Source: Candidatus Nitrosopumilus sp. (GTDB taxonomy: Archaea > Thermoproteota > Nitrososphaeria > Nitrososphaerales > Nitrosopumilaceae). Taken from it: a DNA stretch of 64,000 nt. The stretch is from NCBI GenBank assembly GCA_029263475.1, contig JAJCXK010000087.1:1-64000 (forward strand). The letters are read 5' to 3'. A program made the position numbers and the translations under genes. Below are positions 35,096 through 43,852 of this stretch, piece by piece (positions within the stretch are counted from its first letter, which is position 1; every line of letters begins with the position of its first letter). The notes beneath the pieces were generated by a model. That model did no database searches, had not been told where the DNA came from, and saw nothing but the letters and a program-made list of their open reading frames with translations.

Positions 35096-35104
35096 CATAT
35101 AACT
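35096..35104 (-). promoter_or_regulatory. TATA box of aIF1A
   Basis: On the minus strand AAGTTATATGC is a good archaeal TATA match. Its centre is about 26 nt before ATG 35074, which fits a leaderless message and rules out the longer upstream frames for this gene. Confidence 0.5.
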
Positions 35105-35151
35105 TGTAGGGTTTTTCAAAAAATAGAATTGATAGGAAATATCATACATGG

Positions 35152-35754
35152 ATGATTCAATCCACAAGTGTGGAAAAAAATGTGGAATTCGAATGCATAA
35201 AGGATTGTTCTCAGTGTTGTATAGAAAGAGAATATTACCCAAGCAAAAAGTACGGCAAGATAGGAGTGCTGATACTTCCAGAAGAAAAAGAAAGAATTGA
35301 AAGATTGGCGGAAAAAAAGGGATTAACAATTAAAATCTTACCACGAATAGGCACATCTAGAAAAAAAGGTTCTACCCCTGAAAAAATTCTAGCATACCAG
35401 TTAATGGGATCTGAGAAAAATGGAAATACATGTCCATTTCTAGATACAGAAGGAACAGACAAGTCACCACATGGAGGATTCCCATGTAAAATTTACAAAG
35501 AGAGACCACTTGCATGTATGGCATATCCGCTAATTGAATCAGAACCCATCATACTTGATCAGAAATGTAAGTTTTGCAAAGAGCATGGAAATACAGATCA
35601 AAATTTAAATTCAGAAATGGAGTCACTTTTAAAAATTAAAGAAAAAATGATCCCAGATGCATCTTGCATCTGGAGATTTGCCACAAACATAGGTGAAACA
35701 GAAGATAAGAAAGTCATGGAATCAGGATGGATTTTGGAAGATTGGAATAAATGA
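35152..35754 (+). CDS. YkgJ-type cysteine-cluster protein
   Basis: The 200-residue protein has CIKDCSQCC near residue 15, then CPFLD (about 94), and a CKIYKERPLACMAYP block near 111-125, the standard CxxY...RPxxCxxYP mark of the YkgJ/Fe-S or zinc cluster family (UPF0153). A later CKFC pair (about 138-141) adds ligands. Function is unknown for the family; a metal- or Fe-S-binding cytoplasmic protein is the safe reading. It is divergent from aIF1A and stands alone. Confidence 0.85.
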   Translation: MIQSTSVEKNVEFECIKDCSQCCIEREYYPSKKYGKIGVLILPEEKERIERLAEKKGLTIKILPRIGTSRKKGSTPEKILAYQLMGSEKNGNTCPFLDTEGTDKSPHGGFPCKIYKERPLACMAYPLIESEPIILDQKCKFCKEHGNTDQNLNSEMESLLKIKEKMIPDASCIWRFATNIGETEDKKVMESGWILEDWNK

Positions 35755-36088
35755 GATGCATCTTCGTCAACATTAAATAAAATATGTTAAGTCTGTAATA
35801 TTCATAGTTTATGTTATTTAATCAGATGTTTAGAATTTTGAACACTCGTAGACATTCTAGTTTTACGTATTAATTTTGAGATATTTTTTCTTATAGTTTT
35901 TCGTTAATTTAACAACATGCAGTGAAATTGATTTAAAACATTCATAGTCTAATGGAATTCAAACAAGTTAGAAATTTTGAATAGAGAACATCATTTATTT
36001 TGTATACGAAAACACAGACATTCAAGTCAAGTGATTATTCAATAATAAACTGATTTTTACATTGACCTGTTTCTGGACAAAAAAACAA
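35755..36088. other. Intergenic region without features
   Basis: About 330 nt between two convergent genes holds only short frames and AT-rich sequence. Several weak inverted repeats can be found but none is convincing. I see no gene, RNA or repeat. Confidence 0.5.
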
Positions 36089-37141
36089 TCAGGGATTAAT
36101 TACAGCACGGCCAATTATTTTTCTCGTCTTGAGATCTTCAAGCGCCGCATTGGTTTCGTCAAGGGAATATCTTTTAGAAATTACAGGATTTATGACACCT
36201 TTTCTAGCAAGAGCAAGCAACTCAACCATATCATCATAGTTTCCAGTGTATGCACCTTGAATTATAATTGATTTTAACGGAATCGTTACAAGAGACAATT
36301 CAAAAGAACCTCCAAACAGACCTACGAGAACCAAATTTCCCCTCTTTCGAAGAATTGCAAAGTCAAGTTTTGCAGTGGGTGGAGCATTTACAAAGTCAAC
36401 CACACTATCTGCACCTTTGTTATTACAAATAGACATAATTTTTTGAGCTGTCTCAGGATCTTTGGAATTAATTGTATAATCAGCACCCATTTTCTTTGCA
36501 ATTTCTAATTTTTGATCATCTAAATCAACACAAATGATTTTGGCATCAGTAATGGCACTTGCAATCTGCACCCCCATCAATCCCAAACCACCAGCACCCA
36601 CAATCACAATGAATTCTGGAGTATTTTGGTTTGCTTTTTTGATGGCAGTGTAAGCTGTAAGTCCAGAACAAGCAAGAGAAGTAGCAACGTCAGGATCAAC
36701 ACCGTCGAGTTTTGCCAAATATTTGGAATTAGGAATTAAAGCATAATCAGAATAACCGCCATCTTGAAAAACACCCATTGATCTTGGAGCATCACATAGA
36801 TTCTCATTTCCCACTTTACATGCAGGACATTCTCCACATCCGATCCATGGAAAGACCAAGACATCATCTCCTTTTGAGATATTAGAAACAGAAGAAGCAA
36901 TATTCTCCACAGTACCAACAATTTCATGTCCAGGAGTAACAGGATATTTCACTCCCCTGTCAGTGACTTTCATGAATTTGCCATCACCTAAATCATATCC
37001 TCCTTCCCACAAGTGTAAATCACTGTGACAAACACCGACGGATTTTACTTTGACTAAAACTTGCGAACCTTCAGGAGTAGGAGTCACAGATTCGGACAAC
37101 GTAAGAGGCTCATTTGGAGATGTAATCCGAGATGATTTCAT
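36089..37141 (-). CDS. Zinc-dependent alcohol dehydrogenase
   Basis: This medium-chain dehydrogenase has the catalytic-zinc region VGVCHSDLHLWEGG (near residue 35), GHEIVG, a four-cysteine structural-zinc loop CGECPACKVGNENLC near 100, and the cofactor motif GAGGLGLMG near 180. The chosen start is ATG 37141, because the TATA-like CTTATATTG near 37160-37168 would place the message there; the longer TTG start adds five residues. In ammonia-oxidising archaea such enzymes may reduce semialdehydes in the 3HP/4HB carbon fixation cycle, but that role is inference. It is divergent from scpA. Confidence 0.88.
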   Translation of the reverse strand: MKSSRITSPNEPLTLSESVTPTPEGSQVLVKVKSVGVCHSDLHLWEGGYDLGDGKFMKVTDRGVKYPVTPGHEIVGTVENIASSVSNISKGDDVLVFPWIGCGECPACKVGNENLCDAPRSMGVFQDGGYSDYALIPNSKYLAKLDGVDPDVATSLACSGLTAYTAIKKANQNTPEFIVIVGAGGLGLMGVQIASAITDAKIICVDLDDQKLEIAKKMGADYTINSKDPETAQKIMSICNNKGADSVVDFVNAPPTAKLDFAILRKRGNLVLVGLFGGSFELSLVTIPLKSIIIQGAYTGNYDDMVELLALARKGVINPVISKRYSLDETNAALEDLKTRKIIGRAVINP

Positions 37142-37172
37142 AATGTAGTTCTTCAAATAAACAATATAAGAG

Positions 37173-37913
37173 TTGACTGGAAATGAGAAAAAAATAGAGC
37201 CATTAGATATTATTATGCAGACAGAGAGTCATTATGTGAGTGAAGCCCAAACTCCAGATAGTATTTCTCAAGAACCAGTAAACATTCTATTTAGTCCGTC
37301 ATCAGTGATTAAAAAAGATGTTTGGGATATTGACCTAATTCAAATTTTAAATCTATTAATTAAAATTCTTGAAAAAACGGGCAAAAAAGATCTCAAAGTA
37401 GCAGGAATGGCAGCATTGTCTTCATCATTAATCTACAGAATGAAAGTGGAGAGTATTTTTGCATTACAAAAAGCAGCGATGGAGAAAAAACCAATGCATC
37501 AAAGAACAGATGTAGATATCGAGCTTATCGACATTCCATACAGACACGAATCCACATATCCAGTTTCGTTAGATGATTTGTTAGGCTTGCTACAAAATCT
37601 TATCGGTACAATTGCAAACCCCCAATCAAGACGAAATAAGCAATTACAGATAGAGCCAATTGAAGCACCAGATTTTCAGGAATTTTTTATTTCACTCGAG
37701 AGTATAATTGGCAAATATGAAGACTTGATAATGAAAAAAATTGGACCCACAGGATTTGGACTATTACAAGACATCATATTTGATCTAGATCAAGTAGATT
37801 CAATCAGATGTTTCTTTGCAGCATTGTTTTTAGCCAGAGATCAAAAGGTAGACCTAGAACAAGTTGAGGATAACATCAAAATCACAATAATGAAAGAAGA
37901 GATATCAAATTGA
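37173..37913 (+). CDS. scpA: ScpA-like segregation and condensation protein
   Basis: The protein of up to 246 residues has the ScpA/kleisin layout: a helical N-terminal region (VWDIDLIQILNLLIKIL near residue 50), a middle linker and a winged-helix-like C-terminal region (FAALFLARDQKVDLEQ near 212). Kleisins bridge SMC heads, and ScpB is the neighbour here, which strengthens the call. The listed start is TTG 37173, but a TATA-like stretch near 37155-37167 would put transcription start near 37190, so ATG 37215 (MQTESHYV) is a good alternative. No smc gene is seen in the window. Confidence 0.8.
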   Translation: MTGNEKKIEPLDIIMQTESHYVSEAQTPDSISQEPVNILFSPSSVIKKDVWDIDLIQILNLLIKILEKTGKKDLKVAGMAALSSSLIYRMKVESIFALQKAAMEKKPMHQRTDVDIELIDIPYRHESTYPVSLDDLLGLLQNLIGTIANPQSRRNKQLQIEPIEAPDFQEFFISLESIIGKYEDLIMKKIGPTGFGLLQDIIFDLDQVDSIRCFFAALFLARDQKVDLEQVEDNIKITIMKEEISN

Positions 37914-37966
37914 TTAGAAATGAAGAAGTCATTTCTTCAACAATAGCCTAGAGGATAGAACGGTAA

Positions 37967-38506
37967 TTGGCTAAAATAAACAATTTGGATGAGGCAACAG
38001 CGAGAATTGAAGCTGCGCTATACTCATCAGGTAGACCATTAAGAATTGAGAGTATCGTAAGGGCATCGGGAACCGAATCAAGGACAAAAACATTGCAATT
38101 ACTAGAAAGCGTTATGAAAAAAACAAAGACGGCGTTTAAAGCATTGGAGATAGTAAAACTTCCAGACGAATCATATGTAATGCAGTTAAAACCAGAATAT
38201 AGCTCCACAGTCAAAAGATATGCTTCAAAACCCGTTCTTCCAAATGCCACGCTGAAGACATTGTCATATATTGCATACATGCAGCCCATTTCATCCAAGC
38301 AGCTTGTTGAGACAAGGGGTTCTGGAGTATACTCACATCTAAAAGAATTACGACAATTGGATTACATTAGTCATCAAAATGTTGGACGAATGAAAATATA
38401 CACGACCACTGAAAAATTCCAAAAATATTTTGGCATACAAGGAGATGTTGAGGATCTTAAACAAAGACTATTCTCCAAAGTTAGAAAAACTGCCAGTGCC
38501 AAATAA
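37967..38506 (+). CDS. scpB: Segregation and condensation protein ScpB
   Basis: ScpB is the winged-helix dimer that binds ScpA in the SMC-ScpAB complex, which compacts and segregates chromosomes. The 179-residue product has the typical ARIEAALYSSGRPL start (residue 11-24), VMQLKPEY near 70 and LKTLSYIAYMQPIS followed by RGSGVYSHLKELRQLDYI (about 114-131). The start is TTG 37967, 53 nt after scpA. ScpB in an archaeon together with ScpA points to a bacterial-style condensin in this lineage. Confidence 0.9.
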   Translation: MAKINNLDEATARIEAALYSSGRPLRIESIVRASGTESRTKTLQLLESVMKKTKTAFKALEIVKLPDESYVMQLKPEYSSTVKRYASKPVLPNATLKTLSYIAYMQPISSKQLVETRGSGVYSHLKELRQLDYISHQNVGRMKIYTTTEKFQKYFGIQGDVEDLKQRLFSKVRKTASAK

Positions 38507-38580
38507 ACTACATCTGCTTCAAAATTATTACAAAACCAAGTAACGGGAATAATTATTATCTGTGACTAACTTCTGCGTTT

Positions 38581-38590
38581 TGTATAAATT
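38581..38590 (+). promoter_or_regulatory. TATA box of rps8e
   Basis: TGTATAAATT lies about 27 nt before the GTG at 38613. The distance matches leaderless transcription in archaea and supports GTG as the true start of ribosomal protein S8e. Confidence 0.5.
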
Positions 38591-38612
38591 AGAGTGATTC
38601 AGACATGAATTT

Positions 38613-38996
38613 GTGAGAAAATCAGTAGAGAATTTAGCAACAAGCAAAATTACCGGAGGAAGAAGATCCCCACTCAGAACTAGGAGAAAATATGAAAATG
38701 ACAGATATCCAAATGAGCCAGTAAATGGTTCTCAGATCACCATCACCAGAAGAGTTCGTGGAAATAATTACAAAACAGCTCTGAAATCAATTGATTTTGT
38801 TAATTTAGCAACAGGTGAAAGCAAAGTTAAGAAATCAAAAATCATCAAAGTGATAGAAAATACTACAAATAACGATTACAAAAGACGTGGCATTATTACA
38901 AAAGGTGCAATTCTTGAAACACAAGAAGGAAAATGCAGAGTGATTTCAAAACCAGGGCAAAACGGCATAGTTAATGCAATTTTACTAAAGGAATAA
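38613..38996 (+). CDS. rps8e: 30S ribosomal protein S8e
   Basis: The 127-residue protein matches archaeal/eukaryotic S8e: KITGGRRSPLRTRRKYE near residue 13, the NNYKTALKS region near 50, and the C-terminal KGAILETQEGKCRVISKPGQ. It is a small-subunit protein absent from bacteria. The start is GTG 38613 at the leaderless distance from a TATA box. The stop is followed one base later by srp19, so they form an operon. Confidence 0.95.
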   Translation: MRKSVENLATSKITGGRRSPLRTRRKYENDRYPNEPVNGSQITITRRVRGNNYKTALKSIDFVNLATGESKVKKSKIIKVIENTTNNDYKRRGIITKGAILETQEGKCRVISKPGQNGIVNAILLKE

Positions 38997-38997
38997 A

Positions 38998-39297
38998 ATG
39001 AAAGATTACGAGCACATCGTAATCTGGTTGGATTATTTCAACAAAAATTTAAAAAAATCCAAAGGCAGGAAGTTAGGGTTGCAAAAGAGTGTCTTTGATC
39101 CTTCACTAAAAGAACTAATCGATGCCACAAAAACGGCAGGTTATGAAATCACAGAATCTGATGACAAGGTTCGATTTCCCAAAAGACCGTTTGTAAGATC
39201 TGGATACGTCATTGTTCCAAAAGGATCATCCAAGACGAAAATTCTCAACAAAATTTCAGAAAAACTAGTGTTAAAAAGATCCAAGCAAACAAAATAA
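38998..39297 (+). CDS. srp19: Signal recognition particle protein SRP19
   Basis: SRP19 clamps SRP RNA helices and helps SRP54 bind. The 99-residue protein begins MKDYEHIVIWLDYF and has KGRKLGLQ (about 22-29) and GYEITESDDKVRFPKR, which are family-typical, ending with a basic tail. It immediately follows rps8e. SRP54 is encoded at 29340, on the other strand. SRP RNA itself was not found in this window. Confidence 0.93.
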   Translation: MKDYEHIVIWLDYFNKNLKKSKGRKLGLQKSVFDPSLKELIDATKTAGYEITESDDKVRFPKRPFVRSGYVIVPKGSSKTKILNKISEKLVLKRSKQTK

Positions 39298-39370
39298 AAT
39301 CAAATCTAGCTCTTAGCTAAAGTAAAATTGACAGGAGTCTATGATAAGAATACGATCCTTAGCATTGTAA

Positions 39371-39640
39371 TTGCAGGAGGTAGGCGAAATAATGCATCTA
39401 GCCGGTAGTGGCAGAGTGATCATTCAACTATCAAAAGAATTGGTTGAGGGACAGATACTCTGTGACGAAAAGGGAACTAGAGTTGCAAAAATAAATGAAA
39501 TGATAGGTCCAGTAAGCAGGCCATTTGCATCAGCAACGCCATTAACAAACAACATCAAAAAATATATCGGCAAAAGTATTTTCGCTTCAGAAGAAACCCC
39601 CATCAATAAACCAAAAAAATTTAGGAGAAATAAAAAATGA
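39371..39640 (+). CDS. gar1: H/ACA ribonucleoprotein subunit Gar1
   Basis: Gar1 is a small beta-barrel subunit of the H/ACA pseudouridylation complex. The 89-residue protein has GRVIIQLSKE and KINEMIGPVSRPFASATP near residues 40-57, the classic Gar1 core, then a basic tail. The start is TTG 39371, or the ATG at residue 8 (39392) after a GGAGG-like purine run. It overlaps the following tfb gene by ATGA. Gar1-tfb adjacency is common in archaea. Other H/ACA subunits are not in the window. Confidence 0.92.
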   Translation: MQEVGEIMHLAGSGRVIIQLSKELVEGQILCDEKGTRVAKINEMIGPVSRPFASATPLTNNIKKYIGKSIFASEETPINKPKKFRRNKK

Positions 39641-40590
39641 ACATACTAGAAAAACAAAACTGTCCTGAATGCAAATCCACACTAGTGGACGACATACAGA
39701 ACGGTGAAATAATTTGCTCTGGTTGCGGCGTTGTCGTCGATGATCAGATTGCAAATTGTGGTCCAGAAACAATAAGCTCAAATTTTGAGGACAAAATGAA
39801 GCTTGCAAGAGCAACCGGACAAACAACATATTCCCAACATGACTTGGGAATAACAACTGAAATTTCAATCAGTGCGAAAGACTTTAGCGGAAAAACAATT
39901 AACCATGAAGTCGCAAACCAGATGCACAATCTCAGGAAATGGCAACAACGAGTACGTGTTTCCTCACCAAGAGAGAGAAGACTTGCTAATGATTTAACAA
40001 AAATGGGTGAAGCATGCGATGGTCTCAATCTTTCAAAGAACGTATTGGAAACTGCTTCAATGATATACAGGAACCTGGATGATCATGTGGATGTAAAGGG
40101 AAAATCAGTGGTTAGCATTACAGCAGCTACAATTTACATGGCATGCAAACAATGTGACGTGGTAAGATCGTTAGAAGAAATCTGTCGAGGGATTTGTCCG
40201 GCAAAAGATGTAAAAACAAAAACAAAGCTTGCAGCAAAATACTATAGGACCATGGTAATGGAAATGGGACAAACACATGCCCCCATTGTAACCATGGACA
40301 AATACATCTCAAAGATAGCAAATATGACACAAACTGAGGTCAGAGTTGAAAGACTAGCCTTGGAGATTGCTGAAAAAACCAAAGATAGCAATATTGCCGA
40401 TGGAAAGGCTCCAAATGGAATTGCTGCAGCATATTTGTATGTGTCATCCGTTCTTCTCGGACAAAACGTTCTACAAAGAGACGTTTCCAATGTCGCAGGA
40501 GTCACAGAAGTCACTATCAGAAACAGATGCAAAGACATCCTAACATCCTACAAACTCAAAATTACCTTAAGACCATCTCTGGCCAACTAA
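39637..40590 (+). CDS. tfb: Transcription initiation factor B (TFB)
   Basis: TFB recruits RNA polymerase to TATA-bound TBP. The 317-residue protein has an N-terminal zinc ribbon (CPEC near residue 9, CSGC near 30), a B-finger/linker region (about 45-110), and two cyclin repeats (about 115-310) with the conserved EICRGICPAKDVKTKTK and ATIYMACKQ segments. The ATG overlaps the end of gar1. Thaumarchaea encode several TFB copies, so this is one of a set and its promoter preference is not known. Confidence 0.95.
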   Translation: MNILEKQNCPECKSTLVDDIQNGEIICSGCGVVVDDQIANCGPETISSNFEDKMKLARATGQTTYSQHDLGITTEISISAKDFSGKTINHEVANQMHNLRKWQQRVRVSSPRERRLANDLTKMGEACDGLNLSKNVLETASMIYRNLDDHVDVKGKSVVSITAATIYMACKQCDVVRSLEEICRGICPAKDVKTKTKLAAKYYRTMVMEMGQTHAPIVTMDKYISKIANMTQTEVRVERLALEIAEKTKDSNIADGKAPNGIAAAYLYVSSVLLGQNVLQRDVSNVAGVTEVTIRNRCKDILTSYKLKITLRPSLAN

Positions 40591-40635
40591 CCAAACATCC
40601 TTTTTTCATTTTATTATCTAAAAATCCCATTAGGA

Positions 40636-40663
40636 TTAGCTAAATTTCGTCGGTATTATATAG
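40636..40663 (+). promoter_or_regulatory. sufC promoter: TTAGCTAAA element and TATA box
   Basis: TTAGCTAAA lies at 40636-40644 and TATTATATAG at 40654-40663, about 26 nt before the sufC ATG at 40685. The 9-mer is also found as part of a 12-bp palindrome upstream of sufB (57931-57942), and at 39313 before gar1. Its position just upstream of the TATA box suggests a regulator site, possibly for Fe-S or iron control. The regulator is unknown and the link is inference. Confidence 0.4.
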
Positions 40664-40684
40664 AGAAACAAAATTAACCGCAAT

Positions 40685-41458
40685 ATGGCAGTATTAGAAA
40701 TTAAAGATCTACACGTATCAAGAGAAGGTAAAGAAATTCTTAAAGGCGTTAATCTGAAAACAGGTCCTGGAGAAGTCCATGCAATCATGGGACCTAACGG
40801 TTCAGGAAAAAGTACATTAGCATACACATTACTTGCACATCCAAAATATGAGGTAACAAAAGGAGATATTTTGTTTAACGGCGAAAGCATTTTAGAACTA
40901 TCAGCAGATGAAAGAGCAAAAAAAGGATTATTCCTAGGTTTTCAATACCCAACAGAGGTTTCAGGAGTAGGATTTTCTCACTTTCTCAGAACAGCATATA
41001 ATTCTCTAAGTAAAGCAATGGAAGGAGATAACAGAGAAGTCTTCATCACAGTAAGAGAGTTTCAAAAATATCTTAAAGAAAATCTAGAAAAAGTAGGACT
41101 AAGAGAAGAATTCCTCTCAAGATATCTGAATGAAGGATTTTCGGGCGGAGAGAAAAAACGTGCTGAAGTATTACAAATGGCAGTACTAAAACCAAAAATT
41201 TCAATTTTAGATGAACCAGATTCAGGATTAGACATTGATGCAGTTCAAGCAGTGGCACAAGCAATCAGTAAAGTTGCAGACAAGGATGCCACAATCATAA
41301 TCATCACCCACTATGCCAGAATTTTAAAATTCTTGGACAAGTTAGACTTTGTTCACGTATTTGCCAAAGGTCAGGTATTGAAAACAGGCGATGCTTCACT
41401 TGCAGACAAACTTGAAGCAGAAGGTTATGAGTGGGCATTACAAGAATCAGCCCAATAA
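40685..41458 (+). CDS. sufC: Fe-S assembly ATPase SufC
   Basis: SufC is the ABC-type ATPase of the SufBCD scaffold. The 257-residue protein has Walker A GPNGSGKS at residues 36-43, the signature FSGGEKKR near 150, Walker B SILDEPDSGLD near 176 and the H-loop His in IITHYARI near 209. SufC differs from transporters by lacking a membrane partner. Here it is separated from sufB and sufD, which lie 12 kb away. It is probably leaderless, as its TATA box is about 26 nt before the ATG. Confidence 0.95.
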   Translation: MAVLEIKDLHVSREGKEILKGVNLKTGPGEVHAIMGPNGSGKSTLAYTLLAHPKYEVTKGDILFNGESILELSADERAKKGLFLGFQYPTEVSGVGFSHFLRTAYNSLSKAMEGDNREVFITVREFQKYLKENLEKVGLREEFLSRYLNEGFSGGEKKRAEVLQMAVLKPKISILDEPDSGLDIDAVQAVAQAISKVADKDATIIIITHYARILKFLDKLDFVHVFAKGQVLKTGDASLADKLEAEGYEWALQESAQ

Positions 41459-41746
41459 ACTTTAACCTGAAAATTTTTTTCAAATATTATTGATTTAAAG
41501 AGTTCACGCATAGTTTTCTAAAGAATTTTTAGAGATTGAGAAAAACACCAGCAGTATCGGAATCAAATCAAAACCCATCAGAGATGAAGCGAATATAGAA
41601 ATAATCAAAAAAATCTAAACATTTCAAAATGTCACCATCTTTTATTCATATTAAAACATGTCAGAAGTCAACAGACAAAAGTATTGAAATTCAAGAATAG
41701 AAAATCTAGTTTTTTGTTTAAATAGGGTCGTAAAAGTGGGAACAAC

Positions 41747-42421
41747 ATGTCAGAAGAAAATGATCAATATTATTTCAATTTCTCATTTTTCAAAGTAGAT
41801 CCAAAATGGAGATGGATGGCAGATTTAGCAAAAGAAGAATCTGCAAAAGAAGTTGAAAACGTAATGAATAATTCAGGGATAATGTATAGAACATATTCAA
41901 ATTTAGGATTAAGAGATGATGCAGATTTTCTTTTTTGGTTTGCAGCCAAAACAGTTGAAGAAATTCAAGTAGTAATTGAAAAAATATACAAAACAGTTTT
42001 TGGGAAATACATCATTCCGTCAATGACATATTTGTCATGTACAAGACCTTCTCTTTACGTACAAGAACAAAAAGCACACGGATTTCTTACAGGAAATAAT
42101 CCAAAAAAACACGTCATAGTTTATCCATTCACGAAAACACGAGAGTGGTATCTACTTCCTAAAGAAAAACGTCAGGAAATTATGGATGAACATATCCAAG
42201 TGAGTAAAAAATACCCACAAATTGTTCTCAACACCACATACTCCTTTGGAATACACGATGAAGACTTCATGTTAGCATTTGAAGTAGATGATATCAAAGA
42301 TTTCCAAGATCTAATCATGGACTTGCGAGAAACCCAAGTCTCCACATATGTAAAAAATGACATACCAATGATTGTATGTGTTAAAAAAGACTTGATTCCA
42401 TTAATTTCCAGCTTAGGATAA
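41747..42421 (+). CDS. Chlorite dismutase/HemQ-family protein
   Basis: The 224-residue protein shows the dimeric alpha/beta-barrel family features: YPFTKTREWYLLPKEKRQE near residue 126-144, DEHIQVSKKYP near 147, which holds a histidine likely to ligand heme, and FGIHDEDFMLAFEVDD near 167. HemQ relatives decarboxylate coproheme, while others detoxify chlorite. Hem genes follow closely, so a heme-linked role is likely, but the heme route here seems to be the siroheme-based one. TTTAAATAGGG lies about 25 nt before the ATG. Confidence 0.85.
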   Translation: MSEENDQYYFNFSFFKVDPKWRWMADLAKEESAKEVENVMNNSGIMYRTYSNLGLRDDADFLFWFAAKTVEEIQVVIEKIYKTVFGKYIIPSMTYLSCTRPSLYVQEQKAHGFLTGNNPKKHVIVYPFTKTREWYLLPKEKRQEIMDEHIQVSKKYPQIVLNTTYSFGIHDEDFMLAFEVDDIKDFQDLIMDLRETQVSTYVKNDIPMIVCVKKDLIPLISSLG

Positions 42422-42507
42422 AACCTTCAGATAGTTTAAAAGTCAGGTTTCATAGGTGCAAATCTTGGATAAACATAAATGATGAAATTTCAGTTCAAAA
42501 AACAGTT

Positions 42508-43506
42508 TTGAAGTATAATAAACTAGGTAAAACAGATATCAAAATATCAGAAGTAGGATTTGGAGCATGGGCAATTGCTCTTGATTGGTGGGGCAAAAAA
42601 ATTGAAGAAGATGAAGCAAAGAGAATGCTGAAAAAAGCATATGATGTAGGAATTAATTTCTTTGAGACAGGTGACTTGTACGGTAAAGGATTAAGCGAGA
42701 AACTAATTGGCGAAGTCTTCAAGGATATGAGAGAGGAGATTGTTATTTCAACAAAATACGGTTATGATTTTAGAGATGTTGAGCAAATAGGACATAAAGA
42801 ACTTCCACAAAAGTTTGATGAAGATTATACTAGAATGGCATTAAGGAACAGTCTAGAAAGATTACAAACAGATCATCTGGACATGTACGGAGTACACAAT
42901 CCAAAGCTCAAAGATGTAAGAAATGATTCAATATTCAATTTACTGGATGGTTTTATCAAGGATGGTTCAATCAAAACATATCAAGTTGCTTTGGGCCCAG
43001 CAATTGGATGGACACAAGAAGGACTGGAAGCGATGGACAAGCCAAATCTTAGTGCAGTTCAAACAGTTTACAATATTTTAGAACAGACGCCAGGAAATGA
43101 ATTAATGAAGAAAGCTGAAGAAGAAAATGTAGGGATCCTAGTTAGAGTTCCAGAAGCATCTGGAATTCTAACTGGAAAAGTTAATGCAGATACAAAATTT
43201 GACGATAATGATCATAGGTCAGTTAGAAAAAGAGAATGGCTCAAATCATCATTAGAAAAAGTTGAACAATTCAAACCAATTGCAGATAGAAACGGCTTAA
43301 ACATAACAGAATTTGCAATGAAATTTATGATGACAAAGAAAGGATTTGCAACAGTACTTCCAACAATGATCAGTGAAGAAGAAGTTGAAAATTACGCTCA
43401 AATGTCAGATGGAAAGTATATTTCAGATTCAGATATGAAAGAAGTTGAAGAGTTGTACAATTCTTGGCCTTCATACGAATTAAAAGCAACACCACAAGTA
43501 AGTTAA
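42508..43506 (+). CDS. Aldo/keto reductase
   Basis: The 332-residue protein has the aldo-keto reductase barrel with catalytic residues in ETGDLYGKG (Tyr about 59), ISTKYG (Lys about 84) and DMYGVHNP (His about 130). N-terminal LGKTDIKISEVGFG is typical of the family. Substrate cannot be read; the enzyme reduces aldehydes or ketones with NADPH in most relatives. The start is TTG 42508. A small zinc-binding gene follows 7 nt later in the same direction, so they may be co-transcribed. Confidence 0.88.
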   Translation: MKYNKLGKTDIKISEVGFGAWAIALDWWGKKIEEDEAKRMLKKAYDVGINFFETGDLYGKGLSEKLIGEVFKDMREEIVISTKYGYDFRDVEQIGHKELPQKFDEDYTRMALRNSLERLQTDHLDMYGVHNPKLKDVRNDSIFNLLDGFIKDGSIKTYQVALGPAIGWTQEGLEAMDKPNLSAVQTVYNILEQTPGNELMKKAEEENVGILVRVPEASGILTGKVNADTKFDDNDHRSVRKREWLKSSLEKVEQFKPIADRNGLNITEFAMKFMMTKKGFATVLPTMISEEEVENYAQMSDGKYISDSDMKEVEELYNSWPSYELKATPQVS

Positions 43507-43513
43507 ATTGTAA

Positions 43514-43852
43514 ATGGATAAACCAATAGACGTAGAAAAAACGATAGAAGTTATTGAAAGAATGAAACTAGCCAAAATTGGTAAATGTAAAAAATGGGAA
43601 TCCATGATTAAAAAAATTAAAAAAGAACAGGAACTAAATCCTGAAGAATTAGAATATTATTCAAATTTAACGAGAATTTACAAAAATTCAAACGTCACTT
43701 CCAGAAGTAAGGCATACCACACTAAATTGTCAGAACTAGATGAAAAACCACCATGTAAAGAATGCGGGGATGATTCAGCATACTATTGCAACATGAATGA
43801 TCAATACTTTTGTACAATACATGTAGTTGGACACGATAAGAATGAGATTTAA
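43514..43852 (+). CDS. Small protein with a C-terminal B-box-like zinc motif
   Basis: The 112-residue protein has a basic, helical N-terminal half and, at its end, PPCKECGDDSAYYC followed by CTIHVVGH, a Cys/His arrangement like B-box or similar zinc fingers (CX2C...C...C...H...H). No other domain is recognised. It starts 7 nt after the aldo/keto reductase and converges with the ahb gene, overlapping it by 4 nt. Function unknown; a zinc-binding role is clear from the motif, the rest inference. Confidence 0.75.
   Translation: MDKPIDVEKTIEVIERMKLAKIGKCKKWESMIKKIKKEQELNPEELEYYSNLTRIYKNSNVTSRSKAYHTKLSELDEKPPCKECGDDSAYYCNMNDQYFCTIHVVGHDKNEI

Noticed and set aside
36100..36271. Plus-strand frame at the end of the alcohol dehydrogenase gene
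   Set aside because: It lies fully antisense to a well-supported dehydrogenase and has no motif.
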